Shown one piece after another: positions 1 to 5,651 of a stretch of DNA of 5,651 nucleotides. A program made the position numbers and the translations under genes. Position 1 is the first letter of the stretch. The number at the start of each line of letters is the position of its first letter. Origin of the DNA: an uncultured Collinsella sp. Its GTDB lineage: Bacteria > Actinomycetota > Coriobacteriia > Coriobacteriales > Coriobacteriaceae. The DNA lies in assembly GCA_937989795.1 (NCBI GenBank), contig CALKBB010000370.1, positions 1 through 5,651 on the forward strand. The letters run 5' to 3'. The notes under the pieces were generated by a model. The model was not told the origin of the DNA and ran no database searches. It saw nothing but the letters and a program-made list of their open reading frames with translations.

Positions 1-1865
<1,865 letters not shown>

Positions 1866-1866
<1 letters not shown>

Positions 1867-3014
1867 TGGCTGAGGCTTTAGAGGTAACGCCCGCCGAGCT
1901 GGACGCGTTCGCGGACCGGCTCGGCGAGGGCGAGTCGTATCTCCACCTGGACGAAAAGCGCACGCGCGTGACCGAGCTCGAGGCCAAAAGTGTTGCCCCT
2001 GGCTTTTGGGATGACGCCGACGCCGCCCGTGCCACCATGGAGGAGATCGCGCGTACCAAGGAAGATATCGCTGCCGTGGACACCGCGCGCGGCGAGCTTT
2101 CCGATGCCCGCGCCGCGCTGGAGCTTGCCGAGGAGATGGGGGATGACCCCGACGCCGTCGCCCTTCGCGAGGAGGCTACAGCCACGGCTGAGCGCCTGGC
2201 CCGGGCCATCGATGAGCTTGAGCTTTCGAGCTGGTTTACCGGTGAGTTCGATCACGGCGATGCCATTGTGACCATCAAGCCCGGACAGGGTGGTCTGGAG
2301 GCCCAGGACTGGACCTTCATGCTCTTTAAGATGTACATGAAGTACTGCCAGCGTCGCGGCTGGAAGGTCACCATCAACGACTGTCCCGCAGCCGAGGTCA
2401 TCGGCATCGACCGCGCGACCTTTACCGTCGAGGGCAAGGACGCATTTGGCATGCTGCGCGCCGAGGCCGGCGTCCACCGCTTGGTTCGCATTAGCCCCAC
2501 CGACGACAAGAAGCGCCGCCAGACCACGTTTGCCGGCGTCGAGGTCATCCCCGTGCTACCCGATGATATCGACATCGAGATCAGTCCCGATGACATCCGC
2601 GTGGACGTGTACCACGCGAGCGGCCCGGGCGGTCAGGGCGTCAACACCACCGACTCCGCCGTGCGCGTGACGCATTTCCCCAGCGGCATTGTGGTCACCT
2701 GCCAAAACGAGCGCAGCCAGATCCAGAACAAGGCCGCGTGCATGCAGATCCTCAAGGCTCGCCTGTACGAGATTGAGCTCGAGAAGCGCGCCGAGGCGCT
2801 CGATGAGATTCGCGGACCCAAGACCACGATTGGTTTTGGCAACCAGATCCGCAGCTACGTGCTCTACCCGTACCAGATGGTCAAGGACCTACGCACGGGC
2901 GTGGAGACCAGCAATGTCGAGGCCGTTCTTGACGATGGCGACCTGGACCCGTTTGTTATTGGCTACCATCGCTGGGCCACCGGCAACGCCGATGCAGAAG
3001 GCTCGGAGGTCTAA
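1866..3014 (+). CDS. prfB: Peptide chain release factor 2 (RF2) with a non-canonical SPT decoding tripeptide
   Basis: RF2 recognises UAA and UGA in the ribosomal A site and triggers peptidyl-tRNA hydrolysis. The protein has 382 residues, slightly longer than E. coli RF2 (365) because of a short C-terminal tail. Residues 1 to about 110 form the charged, helical domain 1. E145-A-Q-D-W149 is typical of RF2 and not RF1. The catalytic loop has G255-G256-Q257, the Gln methylated by PrmC in other bacteria, with Ala251 at the position that is Thr246 in E. coli K-12. The C-terminal NQIRSYVL...MVKDLRTGVET block is also RF2-like, as is the location after secA. The odd part is the stop-codon-reading loop: S210-P211-T212 replaces the near-invariant SPF, followed by DDKKRRQTTF where E. 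coli has DSGGRRHTSF, with no gap. The gene is in one continuous frame with no programmed frameshift. It is probably expressed from the secA operon promoter, outside the window. Identity as RF2 is secure; stop-codon specificity is not. Confidence 0.95.
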
Positions 3015-3016
3015 AA

Positions 3017-3039
3017 CATCGGGCGGCTTCAAACCGATG
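3017..3039 (+). other. Stem-loop just after the prfB stop codon
   Basis: CATCGG (3017-3022) is perfectly complementary to CCGATG (3034-3039), giving a 6-bp stem with an 11-base loop. No U-run follows, so it is not a standard terminator. It may protect the 3' end of the secA-prfB mRNA or be chance. Confidence 0.3.
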
Positions 3040-3041
3040 CT

Positions 3042-3064
3042 AAGCCCAACGGTTGGACGGGTTT
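3042..3064 (+). other. Second stem-loop downstream of prfB
   Basis: AAGCCC (3042-3047) pairs with GGGTTT (3059-3064), including one G-U pair, around an 11-base loop that itself contains CAAC/GTTG complementarity. Only three U follow before a G, so termination here would be weak. Confidence 0.3.
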
Positions 3065-3075
3065 GTATCCAGAAT

Positions 3076-3099
3076 AAACCCTGCGCAGGGGTGGTTTTT
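3076..3099 (+). terminator. Candidate intrinsic terminator of the secA-prfB transcript
   Basis: AAACC (3076-3080) can pair with GGTTT (3093-3097) around the self-complementary core CTGCGCAG (3081-3088), and a run of five T occupies 3095-3099. The stem is imperfect because of unpaired GGGT on its 3' side, so it is weaker than the hairpin at 3139-3167. Confidence 0.4.
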
Positions 3100-3113
3100 G
3101 TCCGGCGAATCGG

Positions 3114-3119
3114 TAGAAT
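3114..3119 (+). promoter_or_regulatory. Candidate -10 element of a yitT promoter
   Basis: TAGAAT matches the sigma-70/SigA -10 consensus at five of six positions and fits the actinobacterial TAnnnT pattern. The -35 position 17 bases upstream (GTGGTT, 3091-3096) is poor. The element sits within a GAATCG direct repeat (3107-3112 and 3116-3121). Transcription would start near 3126, so the mRNA leader would contain the whole hairpin at 3139-3164. Confidence 0.3.
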
Positions 3120-3138
3120 CGAATACAAGAAGAAGTTC

Positions 3139-3167
3139 AAAGCGCATCCGTTTGGGTGCGCTTTTTT
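3139..3167 (+). terminator. Strong intrinsic-terminator-like hairpin directly before the yitT ribosome binding site
   Basis: The arms AAAGCGCATCC (3139-3149) and GGGTGCGCTTT (3154-3164) form an 11-bp stem with one G-U pair and a GUUU loop. The run of six T (3162-3167) overlaps the end of the stem. This is textbook intrinsic-terminator architecture. It could terminate secA-prfB read-through or act as an attenuator in the yitT leader: the yitT SD begins at the next base, leaving no room for a promoter in between. Confidence 0.75.
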
Positions 3168-3175
3168 GAGGGAGG
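3168..3175 (+). promoter_or_regulatory. Ribosome binding site that sets the yitT start
   Basis: GAGGGAGG ends 4 bases before ATG 3180-3182; its GAGGG part sits 7 bases away. This favours ATG 3180 over the in-frame GTG at 3156, which lies in the 3' arm of the terminator hairpin and has no SD. Confidence 0.75.
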
Positions 3176-3179
3176 CAGC

Positions 3180-4070
3180 ATGGCATATCGTCTGGACATC
3201 AAGCGCATTCTTTCGATGAACTTCTTTCACGACCTGCCCCAGATCATGTTGGGGTGTGCCTTGGCCGCCATCGCGACCGACCTGTTTTTGATTCCCAATG
3301 GTCTTGCCGCCGGTGGCGTTACGGGCCTTGCCACCATTATCCAGGCGGTCGGCGCGGCGCGCTGCCTATCGCTTCCCGTTGGTATTCAGACGATCGTGAT
3401 GAACGCCTTGCTGCTGCTGGTCGTTATGCGCGAGGGCGGCATGTTCTACGTGGTGCAGACCGCGACGGGCTTTGTGCTGCTGGGCTTCTTTACCGATCTG
3501 TTCGCCCCGTTTGTAGCACCTCTGGCGGATGCGGACCTGATGCTTCCCGCCATGTGGGGCGGCATTATTACGGGCATCGGTTACGGCATGGTGTTGCGCG
3601 CCGGCGCCAACACCGGCGGCTCGGACACGATTGGCCAAATCATCTCGCGTAACACCTCGCTGCCGGTGGGCTCGACCGTCATGGCAATCGACGTTGCCGT
3701 GTGTGCGCTGTCGGCTCCGGTCTTTTCAATCGAAAACGCACTATATGCAGGCCTTTCGATGGTCATTAGCGGCTATGTGATCGATGCCGTGGTCGATGGC
3801 GGCAACAAACGCCGTATGGTACTCATCATCTCGGATAAGTTCCCTGATATCGCTGCCGATATCATGTATGGCCTGGGTCGTGGTTGTACCAAGTTTAAGG
3901 CGACTGGCATGTATTCGGGTGCCGAGAAGCCGGTGATTATGGTCATCGTGAGCCGTCGAGAGCTCAATACCCTCAAGACGATCGTGCGCGAGCGCGATCC
4001 TCACGCCATTGTGACGGTCGCTGACGTTACGGAAGCCTTCGGCGAGGGATTCAAGGACATTAGCGCGTAG
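3180..4070 (+). CDS. YitT family integral membrane protein (DUF161 membrane domain plus DUF2179)
   Basis: The protein has 296 residues, close to the usual 280-300 for the family. A hydrophobic N-terminal part has about five or six membrane segments, roughly at 18-38, 46-60, 67-83, 89-110, 122-141 and 165-205. It carries the family signatures LIPNGLAAGGVTGLATI (37-53) and AGANTGGSDTIG (141-152). From about residue 213 a soluble domain of the DUF2179 type follows, rich in beta-strand-like stretches (KRRMVLIIS, KPVIMVIVS), and it ends with the characteristic VTVADVTEAFGEGF. The biochemical role of YitT proteins is unknown; they are generally annotated as predicted membrane proteins or transporters, and I assign no substrate. 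The start was chosen from the SD at 3168-3175. The gene ends in TAG, and no convincing terminator follows within 100 bases. Its leader contains a terminator-like hairpin, so expression may be attenuated. Codon choice is slightly less GC-biased than in its neighbours, with no sign of transfer. Confidence 0.92.
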   Translation: MAYRLDIKRILSMNFFHDLPQIMLGCALAAIATDLFLIPNGLAAGGVTGLATIIQAVGAARCLSLPVGIQTIVMNALLLLVVMREGGMFYVVQTATGFVLLGFFTDLFAPFVAPLADADLMLPAMWGGIITGIGYGMVLRAGANTGGSDTIGQIISRNTSLPVGSTVMAIDVAVCALSAPVFSIENALYAGLSMVISGYVIDAVVDGGNKRRMVLIISDKFPDIAADIMYGLGRGCTKFKATGMYSGAEKPVIMVIVSRRELNTLKTIVRERDPHAIVTVADVTEAFGEGFKDISA

Positions 4071-4109
4071 GGTCGACCGCGTTCCATCCAAAAGACGTTC
4101 ACATTGATA

Positions 4110-4128
4110 AACCGTTTCATCAGCGGTT
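4110..4128 (+). other. Short inverted repeat downstream of yitT
   Basis: AACCG (4110-4114) and CGGTT (4124-4128) form a 5-bp stem with a 9-base loop. No U-run follows (CTGCCTGC comes next), so it does not look like an intrinsic terminator. It could be an operator half-site pair upstream of the transketolase promoter, or chance. Confidence 0.2.
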
Positions 4129-4140
4129 CTGCCTGCTAAA

Positions 4141-4192
4141 TTGTTCAAATAATGATAAAAACTCTGGTAAAGCCATCAGTTTCCAGCATAAT
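4141..4192 (+). promoter_or_regulatory. Candidate promoter of the split transketolase operon
   Basis: CATAAT (4187-4192) matches five of six -10 consensus bases. CTGGTA (4164-4169), 17 bases upstream, is a weaker -35 (three of six). The bases just before the -35 (4141-4160) are strikingly AT-rich for this genome and sit where an UP element would be. Transcription would start around 4198-4202, leaving a leader of about 75-80 bases before the start codon at 4278. Confidence 0.45.
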
Positions 4193-4204
4193 GAATGACG
4201 TACG

Positions 4205-4246
4205 TGCATTGCGGCTGTGTTGGGATTACCTTCGGTGCCGTGCGCA
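4205..4246 (+). other. Possible stem-loop in the transketolase leader
   Basis: GCGGC (4211-4215) can pair with GCCGT (4237-4241), and TGC (4205-4207) with GCA (4244-4246), across a small internal loop. The large apical loop contains ACC-TTC-GGT. It resembles no riboswitch class I recognise and may be incidental. Confidence 0.15.
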
Positions 4247-4264
4247 TTTTGTCTAATGAGGATG

Positions 4265-4273
4265 AAAGGAAGG
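4265..4273 (+). promoter_or_regulatory. Ribosome binding site of the transketolase N-terminal subunit gene
   Basis: The purine-rich AAAGGAAGG precedes ATG 4278-4280 by 4 bases (7 from AAAGGA). It supports this ATG as the start. Confidence 0.7.
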
Positions 4274-4277
4274 CACA

Positions 4278-5108
4278 ATGAGCGACGAAGAGCTCAAAAA
4301 GGTTGCCAACGAGGTAAGGAAGGGCATCGTCACCGGCGTGCACGCTGCCAAGTCCGGCCATCCGGGCGGTTCGCTCGGCGCTGCCGACATCATGACCTAT
4401 CTGTACTTTGAGGAAATGAACGTCGACCCGGCCGATCCCCGCAAGGCCGACCGCGATCGTTTTGTGCTCTCCAAGGGCCATTGCGCTCCGGGCCTGTACG
4501 CCGTGCTCGCCGAGCGTGGGTTCTTCCCCAAGGAGGATCTCGAGACGCTGCGCCATATCGGCAGCCACCTGCAGGGTCATCCCAACATGAACGACACCCC
4601 GGGCGTCGACATGTCCACCGGCTCGCTCGGCCAGGGTATCTCCGCCGCCGTGGGTATGGCCGTTGCCGCCAAGCACTGGGGCGATACTTACCGCACGTAC
4701 GCCCTGCTGGGCGATGGCGAGAGCGAGGAGGGCCAGGTCTGGGAGGCCGCCATGTTTGCCGGCAACCAGCAGCTCGATAACCTCTGCGTGATCGTCGACC
4801 ACAACGGCCTGCAGATCGACGGCCCCGTCGAGGAGGTCAACGACCCCATGCCGCTCGCCGACAAGTTCCGCGCGTTCAAGTTCCACGTGGTGGAGCTCGC
4901 CGACGGCAACGACTTCGACCAGATCCGCGCCGCCTTTGCCGAGGCTCGCGCCACCAAGGGGCAGCCGACCGCCATTATCGCCGAGACCCTGAAGGGCAAG
5001 GGCGTGTCCTTTATGGAGAACCAGGTTGGTTGGCACGGCAAGGCCCCCAACGATGAACAGTTTGAGCAGGCCATGGCAGAGCTCACGGCCGCCGGAGAGG
5101 AGCTCTAG
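4278..5108 (+). CDS. Transketolase, N-terminal (diphosphate-binding) subunit
   Basis: Transketolase moves two-carbon ketol units between sugar phosphates in the non-oxidative pentose phosphate pathway, using thiamine diphosphate (ThDP) and a divalent metal. This 276-residue cytosolic protein corresponds to the N-terminal half of the ~660-residue single-chain enzyme. Visible motifs are SGHPGGSLGAAD (26-37), LSKGHCAPGLYA (64-75), TGSLGQG (114-120), the ThDP/Mg-binding GDGESEEG (145-152) with the distal Asn in DHNG (174-177), and VGWHGKAPN (250-258). His28, His68 and His253 match active-site histidines of the family. The stop TAG is one base from the start of the C-terminal subunit gene, so the pair is one operon with matched stoichiometry. 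The same fold is used by related split enzymes acting on other sugars (for example apulose-phosphate transketolase), so substrate cannot be proven from this half alone. A plausible promoter lies at 4141-4192. Confidence 0.92.
   Translation: MSDEELKKVANEVRKGIVTGVHAAKSGHPGGSLGAADIMTYLYFEEMNVDPADPRKADRDRFVLSKGHCAPGLYAVLAERGFFPKEDLETLRHIGSHLQGHPNMNDTPGVDMSTGSLGQGISAAVGMAVAAKHWGDTYRTYALLGDGESEEGQVWEAAMFAGNQQLDNLCVIVDHNGLQIDGPVEEVNDPMPLADKFRAFKFHVVELADGNDFDQIRAAFAEARATKGQPTAIIAETLKGKGVSFMENQVGWHGKAPNDEQFEQAMAELTAAGEEL
5098..5102 (+). promoter_or_regulatory. Ribosome binding site of the transketolase C-terminal subunit gene
   Basis: AGGAG sits within the last codons of the N-terminal subunit gene, 7 bases before ATG 5110-5112. 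The upstream gene ends at TAG 5106-5108, so one base separates stop and start, an arrangement suited to translational coupling. Confidence 0.7.
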
Positions 5109-5109
5109 G

Positions 5110-5651
5110 ATGGCAGACGTCAAAAAAATCGCCACGCGCGTAAGCTACGGCGAGGCCCTCGTCGAGCTCGCCAACGAGCACGATGACTTTGTGGTCCTCG
5201 ACGCCGACCTGGCCGCCGCCACGCAGACCGGCAAGTTCAAGGCCGCCTGCCCCGACCGCTTCTTCGATGTGGGCATCGCCGAGAGCAACCTGATGGGTGT
5301 TGCCGCCGGTATCGCGACCACCGGCCGCGTTGCCTTCGCGAGCACCTTTGCCATGTTCGCAGCCGGCCGCGCTTTTGAGCAGGTCCGTAACTCCATCGGC
5401 TACCCGCACCTCAACGTTAAGATTGGTGCCACGCACGCCGGTATCTCGGTGGGCGAGGATGGTGCCACGCACCAGTGCTGCGAGGATATCGCCCTCATGC
5501 GCGTCATCCCCGGCATGACTGTGATCGTTCCTGCCGACGACGTCGAGGCCCGCGCCGTGACGCGCGCCGCCTACGAGTGCGACGGCCCCGTGTACATGCG
5601 CTTTGCCCGTCTGGCCTCGCCGGTTATCAACGATCCCGAGACCTACAAATT
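5110..5651 (+). CDS. Transketolase, C-terminal (pyrimidine-binding) subunit, 3' end outside window
   Basis: This frame begins at ATG 5110 and stays open to the right edge: 180 full codons plus two bases, about 60% of the ~310 residues usual for this subunit. It is the partner of the upstream gene and supplies the pyrimidine-binding domain, which contacts the aminopyrimidine ring of thiamine diphosphate. FFDVGIAESNLMGVAAGIA (51-69) contains Glu58, aligned with the catalytic Glu that activates the cofactor in transketolases. FASTFAMFAAGRAFEQVRN follows, then THAGISVGEDGATHQ and the PADDVEA segment, all typical of the domain. The C-terminal regulatory-like domain is expected beyond the window. 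Residue 59 is Ser where many transketolases have Gln (GIAEQN); that position varies in the family. The active site forms at the interface between the two subunits. Function as a true transketolase is likely, but substrate is not proven. Confidence 0.92.
   Translation, partial: MADVKKIATRVSYGEALVELANEHDDFVVLDADLAAATQTGKFKAACPDRFFDVGIAESNLMGVAAGIATTGRVAFASTFAMFAAGRAFEQVRNSIGYPHLNVKIGATHAGISVGEDGATHQCCEDIALMRVIPGMTVIVPADDVEARAVTRAAYECDGPVYMRFARLASPVINDPETYK

Noticed and set aside
1878..2477. Antisense open frame (199 codons) inside prfB
   Set aside because: Typical shadow of a GC-rich gene. It has no recognisable motifs and lies opposite well-supported RF2 domains.
3156..3179. Upstream GTG start for yitT, adding 8 residues
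   Set aside because: The GTG lies in the 3' arm of the terminator hairpin and has no SD. ATG 3180 has a strong SD and gives a normal family length.
2689..3219. Overlapping + strand open frame running from within prfB past its stop into the yitT leader
   Set aside because: It is in another frame of prfB, is Arg/Ser/Pro-rich without recognisable motifs, and crosses the terminator hairpin.
4104..4109. TTGATA as a -35 element upstream of the transketolase operon
   Set aside because: It matches five of six -35 consensus bases, but nothing resembling a -10 lies 16-18 bases downstream (TTCTGC region).
4205..4246. Riboswitch (for example TPP-responsive) in the transketolase leader
   Set aside because: The leader is short and I cannot find the conserved THI-box core sequences. 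Only a weak stem-loop is visible.
4176..5135. Long antisense open frame (319 codons) covering the whole transketolase N-subunit gene and its leader
   Set aside because: It mirrors the codon bias of the + strand gene. Its translation is low-complexity (rich in L, V, G, H and A), shows no recognisable domain, and overlaps a gene with clear catalytic motifs.

Overview
The window reads as a stretch of a chromosomal backbone from a GC-rich Gram-positive bacterium, most likely Collinsella or a close relative (class Coriobacteriia, Actinomycetota). This rests on the strong preference for GCC/GAG/CTG/CGC codons, an actinobacterial-looking RF2, the secA-prfB gene order, and a transketolase split into two genes. 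I inferred it by eye and did not run a search, so the genus is tentative. All genes lie on the + strand, and I see no mobile elements, RNA genes or CRISPR arrays.

Layout: (1) 1-1866, the C-terminal two thirds of secA, open at the left edge. (2) 1866-3014, complete prfB (release factor 2), overlapping the secA stop by one base, so the two are almost certainly co-transcribed and translationally coupled. (3) 3015-3179, a compact intergenic region rich in potential stem-loops, including a strong intrinsic-terminator-like hairpin whose U-run ends directly before the next ribosome binding site. (4) 3180-4070, a YitT-family membrane protein. (5) 4071-4277, an AT-rich intergenic region with a plausible promoter. 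(6) 4278-5108 and 5110-5651, the N-terminal and C-terminal subunits of a split transketolase. The second runs off the right edge.

How the genes relate: secA and prfB form a housekeeping pair serving protein export and translation termination. yitT appears to be a separate unit whose transcript has to cross a terminator-like hairpin. The two transketolase genes are separated by a single base and must work together: the first supplies most of the thiamine-diphosphate (ThDP) diphosphate-binding part, and the second supplies the catalytic Glu that activates the cofactor.

The most interesting point is in prfB. The stop-codon-reading tripeptide, normally Ser-Pro-Phe in RF2, reads Ser-Pro-Thr here. 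The third residue is therefore the one typical of RF1 (Pro-x-Thr), and the loop just after it is also divergent. The programmed frameshift that autoregulates many RF2 genes is absent. None of the four stop codons visible in the window is TGA.
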